Origin: an uncultured Trueperaceae bacterium
Lineage (GTDB): Bacteria; Deinococcota; Deinococci; Deinococcales; Trueperaceae
NCBI GenBank assembly: GCA_913057685.1
Contig: CAJXOA010000014.1
Span: 1 to 49,782 of the forward strand
DNA length: 49,782 nucleotides
Direction of reading: 5' to 3'
Numbering within the stretch: position 1 is the stretch's first letter; each line of letters starts with the position of its first letter. A program made the translations under genes and the position numbers. Positions 15,681 through 23,228 of this stretch are shown here, in pieces. The notes under the pieces are model-generated. The model searched no databases and was not told the DNA's origin. It saw only the letters and a list, made by a program, of their open reading frames with translations.

Positions 15681-16670
15681 ATGCCGGACCGTCCCCCCAC
15701 CCTGCACGACGTCGCGAAGCACGCCGCCGTCTCCACGGCGACCGTCTCCCGCGTCGTGAACGGCGGTCCCGTCGCCGAACCCACCGCCCGCGTCGTGCGC
15801 GACGCCATCCGCACCCTCGGGTACGTCCCCAACCCCGCCGCCCGCGGCCTCATCACCGGCCGCAGCGACGTCGTCGGCGTCCTCGTCCCCGACCTCGTCG
15901 GGCCCCTCAACGCCGCCATCGCGCGCGGCGTCGAGGACGTCCTCGAGGCGCACGACAAACTCGCGACGATCATGACCGACCACCGCGACGAGGCGCGCGA
16001 GGCGCGCCGCGTCGCCACCCTCGTCGCCCGCCGCGTCGACGGCCTCGTGCTGATCGGCAGCCACCTGGACGACGCCCACCTCCGCGACCTCGTCGGCGAC
16101 ACGCCGGTCGTGCACGTCGGGGCGGAACGCCCCCCCGGCGCGGACGGCATCCCCGAGGTCCGCATCGACAACGCCGCCGGCATCGACGCCGCCCTCGGCC
16201 ACCTCGCCGCCCTCGGGCACCGCGACGTCGCCCACCTCGCCGGCCCCCGCCGCGACGGCGCGGAACGCCGCGCCGCCATGCACGACCTCGCGCCCCGCCA
16301 CGGCCTCCACCTCCGCGCCGTCGTCGACACCGACTTCAGCGAGGAGAGCGGTCGCGCCGCCGGCGCGACCCTCCTCGCGGAGGGCGACGCGACGGCGGTG
16401 CTGTGCGCCAACGACCGCGTCGCTGCCGGCCTCTACGCCGCCGCCCGCGAGCGCGGCCTGTCCCTCCCCCGCGACCTGTCCGTCGTCGGCTTCGACGACC
16501 TCCCCTGGAGCGGCTACCTCGACCCGCCCCTCACCACCGTCCGGCAGCCGGGCCGCGCCCTCGGGCGCGGCGCCGCCGCCCGCCTCTTCGACCCCGACGC
16601 CGGCGGCGAACTCGCGCCGGTCACACCCGACCTCGTCCCGCGGGGCTCCACCGCCCCACCCCCCCACTAG
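15681..16670 (+). CDS. LacI family transcriptional regulator of the sugar operon
   Basis: 329-aa repressor. The N-terminal helix-turn-helix (LHDVAKHAAVSTATVSRVVN, about residues 8-27) is followed by the hinge helix (NPAARGLITGRS, about 52-63) and a periplasmic-binding-protein-like effector domain (DVVGVLVPDLVGPLNAAI to VVGFDDLPWSGYLDPPLTTV). ATG 15681 is preceded by AGGAGG with a short 3-nt spacing. Two matching operators bracket its promoter, so it probably represses itself and the downstream genes, being released by the imported sugar or a breakdown product. It is the first gene of a seven-gene unit. Confidence 0.93.
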   Translation: MPDRPPTLHDVAKHAAVSTATVSRVVNGGPVAEPTARVVRDAIRTLGYVPNPAARGLITGRSDVVGVLVPDLVGPLNAAIARGVEDVLEAHDKLATIMTDHRDEAREARRVATLVARRVDGLVLIGSHLDDAHLRDLVGDTPVVHVGAERPPGADGIPEVRIDNAAGIDAALGHLAALGHRDVAHLAGPRRDGAERRAAMHDLAPRHGLHLRAVVDTDFSEESGRAAGATLLAEGDATAVLCANDRVAAGLYAAARERGLSLPRDLSVVGFDDLPWSGYLDPPLTTVRQPGRALGRGAAARLFDPDAGGELAPVTPDLVPRGSTAPPPH

Positions 16671-16671
16671 G

Positions 16672-16701
16672 CCGAAACCCGCGCACTCCGGCGCGGTTCG
16701 G
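16672..16701 (+). other. Intercistronic imperfect hairpin
   Basis: GC-rich imperfect stem with a GCGC/GCGC core and flanking CCGAA/TTCGG, in the 79-bp gap between the lacI-type gene and the binding-protein gene. There is no T-tract. It could be an mRNA processing or stability element that raises binding-protein levels. Confidence 0.3.
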
Positions 16702-16749
16702 ACACGCTCCCGAGCCCCCCGCGGCTCGACGGTACGAAGGAGGAAGCCC

Positions 16750-18081
16750 GTGAAACGACTCGTCGTCCCCCTCGCGTTGGCCCTGATCGGCAGCCTGGCG
16801 TTCGCGCAGCTGCGCATGTGGACCACGCAGGTCCAGCCCGAACGCATGGAGGTGCAGGAGAGCATCGCCGCGCAGTTCGAGGCGCAGACCGGCACCTCGA
16901 TCGAGGTGATCCCCGTCGAGGAGTCCGAACTCGCGACGCGCATCACCGCCGCCTTCAGCGCCGGCGACCTGCCCGACCTCATCTACCACCCCGTCAGCCA
17001 GACGATCGGCTGGGCCGAAGCCGGCATCCTCGACGTCACCGCCGCCAGCGAAGTGATCGACGCGCTCGGCGAATCGACGTTCGCGCAGGGCCTGCTGCGG
17101 CTCAACGCCACCCCCGACGGGTACGCCGCGGTGCCCAGCGACGGCTGGACGCAGCTGCTCGTCTACCGCGCCGACCTGTTCGAGGAGGCCGGCCTGGCGC
17201 CCCCCACCACCTACGAAGCGATCGAGGCGGCCGTCGAGGCGCTCCACGACCCGCCGAACACCTTCGGGTTCGTCGCCGCCACCGACGTCGACAACGACTA
17301 CACGATGCAGGTCATCGAGCACCTCTTCCTCGCCAACGGCGTGCAGCTCGTGAACGACGACGGCAGCATCGCCCTCGACGCGGAGAAGACCGCGAACGCG
17401 CTCGAGTTCTACAAGACCCTCGCCGACGCCAGCCCCGAAGGCAACCTCTACTGGCAGCAGTCGCGCGAACTGTACTTCGACGGGCGCGCCGCCATGATCG
17501 TCTGGTCGCCGTTCATCCTCGACGAGATGGCCGGCCTGCGCGACGCCGCCCCCGTCACGATCGGCGACGACCCCACCAGCCGCGAGCTCGCCGCCGCCAC
17601 CGGCATCGTCACGAACCTCGCCGGGCCCGACCACCCCGAGGGCGCCGGCTGGGCGTCGCTCTCGAACTGGGGCATCACCGTCGACGCCGACACGCAAGCG
17701 GCGCAGGCGTTCGTCGAGTGGATCCTCGACGGCGACGCCTACCTCGAGTGGTTGTCGATGGCGCCCGAGGGCCTGTTCCCCGTCCGGAACGGCACGGCGG
17801 ACGCCCCCACCGCCTTCGTCGACGGCTGGGGCGACCTCGACGTCGGCGTCGACCGCCGCGCCTCCCTCGGGGAGCTGTACGGCGAGGACGTCGTGAACGA
17901 CATCGTCGCCGGCCTCGACGTCGCCGACCGCTGGGCGTACACCCAGGGCGAAGGGGCGCTCCTCTCGCGCCTCTACGGCACCCGCGTGATGGCCGAACTC
18001 GTCCGCAGCTACCTCGACGGCGAAGCGACCGTCGAGGAGACCGTCGAACGCCTGCAGAGCCGCGTCTCCGCCCTGCAGTGA
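16750..18081 (+). CDS. Carbohydrate ABC transporter substrate-binding protein
   Basis: 443-aa extracytoplasmic solute-binding protein (SBP family 1, MalE-like). The signal peptide is residues 1-19 (KRLVVPLALALIGSLAFAQ) with no lipobox cysteine. The mature protein has the two-lobe pattern: FEAQTGTSIEVIPVEESEL, DLPDLIYHPVSQTIGWAEAG, YRADLFEEAGLAPPTTYEAI and FYKTLADASPEGNLYWQQ. GTG 16750 sits behind a strong AGGAGGAAG ribosome site. It precedes two permease genes and two carbohydrate-active enzymes, so it should bind an oligosaccharide or a glycosylated compatible solute. No ATPase gene lies in this operon; a shared MsiK/UgpC-type ATPase elsewhere must be used. Confidence 0.93.
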   Translation: MKRLVVPLALALIGSLAFAQLRMWTTQVQPERMEVQESIAAQFEAQTGTSIEVIPVEESELATRITAAFSAGDLPDLIYHPVSQTIGWAEAGILDVTAASEVIDALGESTFAQGLLRLNATPDGYAAVPSDGWTQLLVYRADLFEEAGLAPPTTYEAIEAAVEALHDPPNTFGFVAATDVDNDYTMQVIEHLFLANGVQLVNDDGSIALDAEKTANALEFYKTLADASPEGNLYWQQSRELYFDGRAAMIVWSPFILDEMAGLRDAAPVTIGDDPTSRELAAATGIVTNLAGPDHPEGAGWASLSNWGITVDADTQAAQAFVEWILDGDAYLEWLSMAPEGLFPVRNGTADAPTAFVDGWGDLDVGVDRRASLGELYGEDVVNDIVAGLDVADRWAYTQGEGALLSRLYGTRVMAELVRSYLDGEATVEETVERLQSRVSALQ

Positions 18082-18138
18082 CGCCCACCCCGGGGGCCGG
18101 CCCCGCCGGCCCCCGGGCCCCCCCAGGAAGGACCTCCC

Positions 18139-19395
18139 GTGCGCGGAACCCTCGCCGCCCGCGAAGCTCGCCTCGCCTATTTGATGCTCACCCCGACGTT
18201 CGCGATCGTCTTCGCGATCGTCCTCTTCCCCGTCCTCGCCAATTTCTGGATCGCCTTCAAACCGGTCGAGCTCGGCGACCTCCGCCCCCCCGAACCGATC
18301 GTCCGCGAACGGCTGCGCAGCGACGCGACCGCCGTCGGGGCGGAGGTCGTCGTGCGCTACCAGATGCGCAGCAGCTCGCAGGACGTCGCCATCCGCGACG
18401 TCGTGCTGTTCGACACCCTCCCCGAGGGCCTGACGCTGACGACCGACGAACCGCGCTGCGAGGTCGACGGCACCGACCTCGCCTGCGTCTTCGGCACCTG
18501 GGACGCCGGCTACCGCGAGAACCTCGACCTCACCTTCGAGGCCGGCCCGGCCTACCTGGCGGCCGGCGCCCCCGACCCGCTCGCCAGCCGCCCGCAGATG
18601 CGCGGGCGCGCCCCGAACGTCCTGACCGACTTCACCTTCACCCTCGACAACTTCCGCCGCGTCATCGGCGCCCCCGACTTCTGGCCGTCGCTACGCATCA
18701 CCCTCTGGTACACGGTGTTCGGCACGATCGGCTCGATCCTGCTGGGGCTGTTCGCCGCGCAACTGCTGCACGCCGACTTCCTCGGCAAGGGGTTCCTGCG
18801 CGGCGTGTTCCTGTTCCCCTACGTCGCCCCCGTCATCGCCGCCGCCTTCGCCTGGGCGTTCCTCCTCGACCCCCTCTCCGGGAACGTCAACGCGGTCCTG
18901 AAGGAGTACGGCCTCGTCGAGCAGGCCGTGAACTTCCTCAGCCGACGCACCGCCACGATCGACCTGTTCGGCCTCGAACTCGCCGTCCCCATGGCCCTCA
19001 CGGTCGTCATCCTGTTCGAAGCGTGGCGCTACTTCCCCTTCGCGTTCCTGTTCATCCTCGCGCGCTTCCAAGCGATCCCGCAGGACATGTACGAAGCGGC
19101 GGACGTCGACGGCGCCAGCCCCCTGCAACGCTTCTGGTACGTCACCCTCCCGCAGCTCGTCGGCATCCTCTCCACCCTGTTCCTGCTGCGCTTCATCTGG
19201 ACGTTCAACAAGTTCGACGACATCTTCCTGCTGACCGGCGGGGCCGCCGGCACGAAGACCCTCACGGTGCAGGTGTACGACCAGGCGTTCGCGCTCGCCG
19301 ACCTCGGCGCCGGCGCCGCCGTCGCCGTCGTCCTGTTCGTCATCCTCGCCACCTTCATGGTCCTCTACTTCCGCTTCGCGCCGGAGGGAGAATGA
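18139..19395 (+). CDS. Carbohydrate ABC permease (MalF-type) with inserted DUF11-like periplasmic domain
   Basis: 418-aa inner-membrane permease, about 120 residues longer than a standard MalF-like subunit. TM1 spans about 11-40 (YLMLTPTFAIVFAIVLFPVL). Residues about 45-170 form a soluble insert with a DUF11-like beta-sandwich pattern (VVVRYQMRSSSQDVAIRDVV, FDTLPEGLTL, then EPRCEVDGTDLACVFGTWDAG with two cysteines that could form a disulfide). The canonical permease follows, with the EAA loop EAADVDGASPLQRFWYVTLP near residue 315. By topology the insert is extracytoplasmic, where the binding protein docks. The frame is continuous and codon use uniform. GTG 18139 follows AGGAAGGA. Confidence 0.9.
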   Translation: MRGTLAAREARLAYLMLTPTFAIVFAIVLFPVLANFWIAFKPVELGDLRPPEPIVRERLRSDATAVGAEVVVRYQMRSSSQDVAIRDVVLFDTLPEGLTLTTDEPRCEVDGTDLACVFGTWDAGYRENLDLTFEAGPAYLAAGAPDPLASRPQMRGRAPNVLTDFTFTLDNFRRVIGAPDFWPSLRITLWYTVFGTIGSILLGLFAAQLLHADFLGKGFLRGVFLFPYVAPVIAAAFAWAFLLDPLSGNVNAVLKEYGLVEQAVNFLSRRTATIDLFGLELAVPMALTVVILFEAWRYFPFAFLFILARFQAIPQDMYEAADVDGASPLQRFWYVTLPQLVGILSTLFLLRFIWTFNKFDDIFLLTGGAAGTKTLTVQVYDQAFALADLGAGAAVAVVLFVILATFMVLYFRFAPEGE

Positions 19396-20621
19396 TGCGC
19401 ACCTCGCCGCCCGGCTTCGCCCTCGCGAGCGTCGTCGGCGCCTTCGTCGGCGCCCTCCTCGTCCTCGCCTGGAGCCTGCTCGCCACCCTCACGACGACCG
19501 GCGCCGCCTCCGCCCCGCTCGGCTGGGCCCTCGCCTCCGGCGCCGTCCTCGGCCTCGCCCTCGGCGCTCTCCGTCGCGCCAAGACCACCCCCGCCCCCGC
19601 CGCCTGGGCGGCCGGCGCCACGGTCGGCGTCGCCTGGGCGGCGCTCTCCGGCGGGACGCCGCTCGACCTCGCCCACCCGTTCTGGGGGACGCCCGCCGCG
19701 ATCCTCACGTGGGCGCTGGTGGGCCAAACCGCCCGCTACGGCCTGCGCGACATCGACCTCGTCCGCGTCGATGCGCACGACCGCGAGCGGGTCCTGCTCC
19801 GCGGGTTGCGCGGCGTCGGCTTCGGCTTCTTCGTCACCATCGTCGTCCTGCCGTTCTGGTTCATGGTGGCCGCTTCGCTCAAGCCCCGCGCGGCGTTGTT
19901 GCGCGACCCCACCAACCTCGCCGTCGACCTCTCGCGCGGCGTCGGTGAGCTGCTGGTCGGCTACCGCGAGGTTCTCGTCACCTTCGATTTCGCCCGCTTC
20001 ATCCTCAACAGCAGCTTCGTCGCGATCGTCACCGTCGCCATCACCCTCGCCCTCGCGGTGCTCGGCGCGTACGCCGTGACGCGCCTGCGCTTCCCCGGGC
20101 GGGCCTGGCTGTCGCGCTCGATCCTGTTGATCTACATGTTCCCCGCCATCGTCCTCGTCATCCCCCTCTACGCCATCTTCAGCCAACTGGGGTTGCGCGA
20201 CACCCTCCCCGGCCTCCTCGTCGTCTACCCCGCCACCACCCTCCCGGTCGCGCTGTACATGCTGCGCAGCTACTTCCAGACGCTGCCGAAGGACCTCGAG
20301 GAGGCCGGCATGATCGACGGCTCGACCCGCCTCGGGGTCATCTGGCGCATCACCCTGCCGCTCTCCCTGCCCGCCCTCGCGTCGGTCGGCCTGTACGTCT
20401 TCATGATCGCGTGGAACGAGTTCCTGTTCGCCTTCATGTTCCTCGACAGCCCCGAGATCTTCACGCTGTCGCGCGGCATGGTCGCCCTCGACTCGCAGGA
20501 GGTCCCCCGCCAGTTCCTGATGGCCGGCGCGGTCGTCGTGACGGTCCCCATCATGATCCTGTTCTTCTGGTTCGAGAAGTACCTCGTCGGCGGCCTGACG
20601 TCGGGGGGGGTGAAGGGATGA
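19392..20621 (+). CDS. Carbohydrate ABC permease (MalG-type) with extra N-terminal membrane region
   Basis: 409-aa permease, again about 120 residues longer than usual. Residues 1-115 form an extra hydrophobic region with about four membrane segments (around 9-31, 43-60, 67-90 and 100-112). The standard MalG fold begins near residue 140 (GFFVTIVVLPFWFMVAASLK) and has the EAA loop EEAGMIDGSTRLGVIWRITL and a typical end (FWFEKYLVGGLTSGGVKG). ATG 19392 overlaps the stop of the preceding permease (ATGA), so the two are coupled. The extension resembles no domain I can name. Confidence 0.9.
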   Translation: MMRTSPPGFALASVVGAFVGALLVLAWSLLATLTTTGAASAPLGWALASGAVLGLALGALRRAKTTPAPAAWAAGATVGVAWAALSGGTPLDLAHPFWGTPAAILTWALVGQTARYGLRDIDLVRVDAHDRERVLLRGLRGVGFGFFVTIVVLPFWFMVAASLKPRAALLRDPTNLAVDLSRGVGELLVGYREVLVTFDFARFILNSSFVAIVTVAITLALAVLGAYAVTRLRFPGRAWLSRSILLIYMFPAIVLVIPLYAIFSQLGLRDTLPGLLVVYPATTLPVALYMLRSYFQTLPKDLEEAGMIDGSTRLGVIWRITLPLSLPALASVGLYVFMIAWNEFLFAFMFLDSPEIFTLSRGMVALDSQEVPRQFLMAGAVVVTVPIMILFFWFEKYLVGGLTSGGVKG

Positions 20622-21985
20622 GCGCCGCCCCCGCGCGGCCCCCCGCCCCCCACGCACCGGGCGCGCACGACCCGGCCCCCCTCGACCCCGACGCCCTCGC
20701 GACCGCCGCCCGCGCGCAACTGGCGCGCAACGACGTCGGGACGTTCGTCAAGCCCGCCGAACGCCAGTACCCCCACCAGTGGAACTGGGATGCCGCCCTC
20801 GTCGCGCTCGGGCTGTCCGCGCACGCCCCCGAACGCGCCCGCGACGAGGTCCGCACGCTGCTGCGCGGCGCCTGGTCGAGCGGCATGGTGCCGCACATCC
20901 TCTACCCCCACGGCGCCAGCGACTACCGCCCCGACCCGGACGCCTGGCGCACCGCGGGACGCCACCCCCACGGCCTCCCGACCTCCGGCCTCAGCCAACC
21001 GCCGGTCCTCGCCACCTGCCTGCGCCGCATGCACGACCGCGCCCCCGACGAGCAACGCCCGGCCTGGCGGGCGTTCCTCCGCGAGACCTACCCGGCGGTC
21101 CTCGCCTGGCACCGCTGGTGGCACGAGGCCCGCGACCCGGACCGCACCGGCCTGGCGTGCCTCGTCCACCCGTGGGAGTCCGGCAGCGACGACGCGCCCC
21201 GCTTCGACGCCGCCCTCGCCGCCGTCCCGCCCCTCGCGACGTTGCCGTTCGCGCGGGCCGACCGCACCCACGTCGCCGCCGCCGAACGCCCCAGCGACGA
21301 CGACTACGCCCGCTACCTGGCGCTCGTCGCGCGCTACGCCGACCTCGGCTGGGACGACGCCGCCGTCGTCGCGCACGCCCCCTTCCGCGTCGAGGACCCG
21401 TTCCTGATCGCCGTCCTGCACCGCGCCGACGCCGACCTCGCGGCGATCGCCGACCTGCTCGGCGAACCGCGGGACGCGATCGACGGCTGGCGCGCCGCCA
21501 CGACCGCCGCCTACCCGCAGTTGTGGGACCCCACGCAGGGCCGCTACGCCGCCCGCGACGCCCGCACCGGCCGGCCCCTCCCCCACGCCGGCTTCGCCGG
21601 CCTCGCCGCCCTCTGGGGCCGCCTGGCGCCCACCTCCGTCGCCGACGCCTTCGCCGACGACCTCCGCGCGGCGGACGGTCGCTACCGACACCCGACCGTC
21701 GACCCGGACGCCGCCCCCTTCCAGCCCCGCCGCTACTGGCGCGGGCCGGTGTGGATCGTCGTCAACTGGATGCTCGCCGACGGCTTCGCCGCCTACGGGC
21801 ACGACGACGTCGCCACCCGCCTGCGCGACGACGCCCTCGCGCTCGTCGCGCGACGCGGCTTCTTCGAGCACTACGACCCCGGCGACGGCACGCCCGGCGG
21901 CGCCGCCGGCTTCTCCTGGAGCGCCGCCCTCACCCTCGACCTGCTGCGGTCCGACGGCGCGCCCACCCCCCGAGCGGAGGCCTGA
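20618..21985 (+). CDS. GH63-like glycoside hydrolase (mannosylglycerate/glucosylglycerate hydrolase-type)
   Basis: 455-aa cytoplasmic (alpha/alpha)6-barrel enzyme with no signal peptide. The motifs QWNWDAALVALGL (about residues 50-62) and HPWESGSDDAPRFD (about 185-198) match the MGH1-like GH63 group, whose characterised members split mannosylglycerate or glucosylglycerate into sugar and glycerate; FQPRRYWRGPVWIVVNWML (about 370) is the third conserved block. ATG 20618 overlaps the permease stop (ATGA). Position after a sugar importer suggests it cleaves the imported glycoside. Trehalase-like activity cannot be excluded, but the HPWESG motif favours the MGH group. Confidence 0.82.
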   Translation: MSAAPARPPAPHAPGAHDPAPLDPDALATAARAQLARNDVGTFVKPAERQYPHQWNWDAALVALGLSAHAPERARDEVRTLLRGAWSSGMVPHILYPHGASDYRPDPDAWRTAGRHPHGLPTSGLSQPPVLATCLRRMHDRAPDEQRPAWRAFLRETYPAVLAWHRWWHEARDPDRTGLACLVHPWESGSDDAPRFDAALAAVPPLATLPFARADRTHVAAAERPSDDDYARYLALVARYADLGWDDAAVVAHAPFRVEDPFLIAVLHRADADLAAIADLLGEPRDAIDGWRAATTAAYPQLWDPTQGRYAARDARTGRPLPHAGFAGLAALWGRLAPTSVADAFADDLRAADGRYRHPTVDPDAAPFQPRRYWRGPVWIVVNWMLADGFAAYGHDDVATRLRDDALALVARRGFFEHYDPGDGTPGGAAGFSWSAALTLDLLRSDGAPTPRAEA

Positions 21986-21986
21986 C

Positions 21987-23228
21987 GTGCGCGCCGTCCA
22001 CCTCGCCACCCGCCTCGCCGGCACCGACGGCGTCTCCCTCGAAGCGACGAAGGTCGCGCGCGTCCTCGCCGACCTCGGGTTCGAACGCCGCGACGTCGCG
22101 GGGGAGGTCGAGACCCCCGGCGCCGTCGAGGTCCCCGCCATGCACTTCCGCGCGCCGGAGGCGCGCGCCCTGGGGCGACGCACCTTCCCCGCCGGCGACG
22201 CCCCCGACGACCCCACCCTCGACGCCGACCTCGCCGACGCCGCCGACCGCCTCGCCGATGCGATCCTTCCCGTCGTGCGCGACGCCGCCCCCGACCTCCT
22301 CGTCGTCCAGAACGCCTGGGCGATCCCGATGCACCTCCCCCTCGCCGGCGCCCTCGCCCACGTCGTCGACGCCACCGGCCTCCCGACCCTCTCCCACGAG
22401 CACGACTACGCCTGGGAACGCGACCGCTTCGCCGCCCCCCGCGCCCCCACCTGGATCGCGACGTACTTCCCGTGGGACGCCCCCCACGTGCGGCACCTGG
22501 CGATCAACACCCCCGCCGCCGCGACGCTCGCCGCCCACCGGGGCCTGCACGCCACCGTCGCACCGAACGTCATGGACTTCGATGCGCCGCGCCCCGCCGA
22601 CGCCGACGCCATCCGCGGCCGCGTGCGCGCCGCCCTCGGGCTCGACGCCGACCGGCGCCTGATCCTGCAACCCACCCGCGTCGTGCCCCGCAAGGGCATC
22701 CACCTCGCCGTCGAGCTCCTCGCCCGCCTGGACGACCCCCGCAACGTCCTCGTCGTCACGCACGCGTCCGGCGACGAGGGGGACGCCACCCTCGCCGCCC
22801 TCCGCGCGCAGGCGGACGCCGCCGGCGTCGACCTGCGGTACGTCCCCGACGCCTTCGGCCCCACCCGCGACGCGACCCGCTTCGCGCTGGAGGACGCCTA
22901 CCTCGCCGCCGACTTCGTGACGTACCCCAGCCTCTACGAGGGGTTCGGCAACGCCCTGCTCGAGACCCTGGCCTTCGAACGCATGGCGCTCGTCAACCGC
23001 TACGACGTCTACGTCGCCGACATCGCCCCCGTCGGGCTCGACCTCGTCGAGATCGACGGGGCGCTCGACGACGCCGCCGTCGCCCGCGTCCGCGCCCTCC
23101 TCGACGACCCCGGCACCTGCGCGCGAATTGCGCGGGCCAACCGCGCGATCGCCGCCGCCCACTTCGGCCTGCCCGCCCTCCGCGCGGCGCTCGCCGGCCC
23201 CCTCGCCTCGCTCGGGGTGACGGCGTGA
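21987..23228 (+). CDS. GT4 family glycosyltransferase
   Basis: 413-aa GT-B fold retaining glycosyltransferase. The C-terminal domain has the family's nucleotide-sugar site: PTRVVPRKGIHLAVELLARL (about residues 228-247) and the E-x7-E motif in PSLYEGFGNALLETLAF (about 313-329). The N-terminal acceptor domain begins MRAVHLATRLAGTDGVSLEA. GTG 21987 starts 2 nt after the GH63 stop behind GGAGG, and the stop overlaps the GH13 gene (GTGA). A synthase inside a breakdown operon is odd: it may build a larger glycoside from the imported one (for example mannosylglucosylglycerate) or recycle hexose. Donor and acceptor are unknown. Confidence 0.83.
   Translation: MRAVHLATRLAGTDGVSLEATKVARVLADLGFERRDVAGEVETPGAVEVPAMHFRAPEARALGRRTFPAGDAPDDPTLDADLADAADRLADAILPVVRDAAPDLLVVQNAWAIPMHLPLAGALAHVVDATGLPTLSHEHDYAWERDRFAAPRAPTWIATYFPWDAPHVRHLAINTPAAATLAAHRGLHATVAPNVMDFDAPRPADADAIRGRVRAALGLDADRRLILQPTRVVPRKGIHLAVELLARLDDPRNVLVVTHASGDEGDATLAALRAQADAAGVDLRYVPDAFGPTRDATRFALEDAYLAADFVTYPSLYEGFGNALLETLAFERMALVNRYDVYVADIAPVGLDLVEIDGALDDAAVARVRALLDDPGTCARIARANRAIAAAHFGLPALRAALAGPLASLGVTA

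Noticed and set aside
18139-19395. Frameshift or gene fusion error explaining the long permease
   Set aside because: The frame is continuous with normal codon use, and the insert has its own domain-like pattern.
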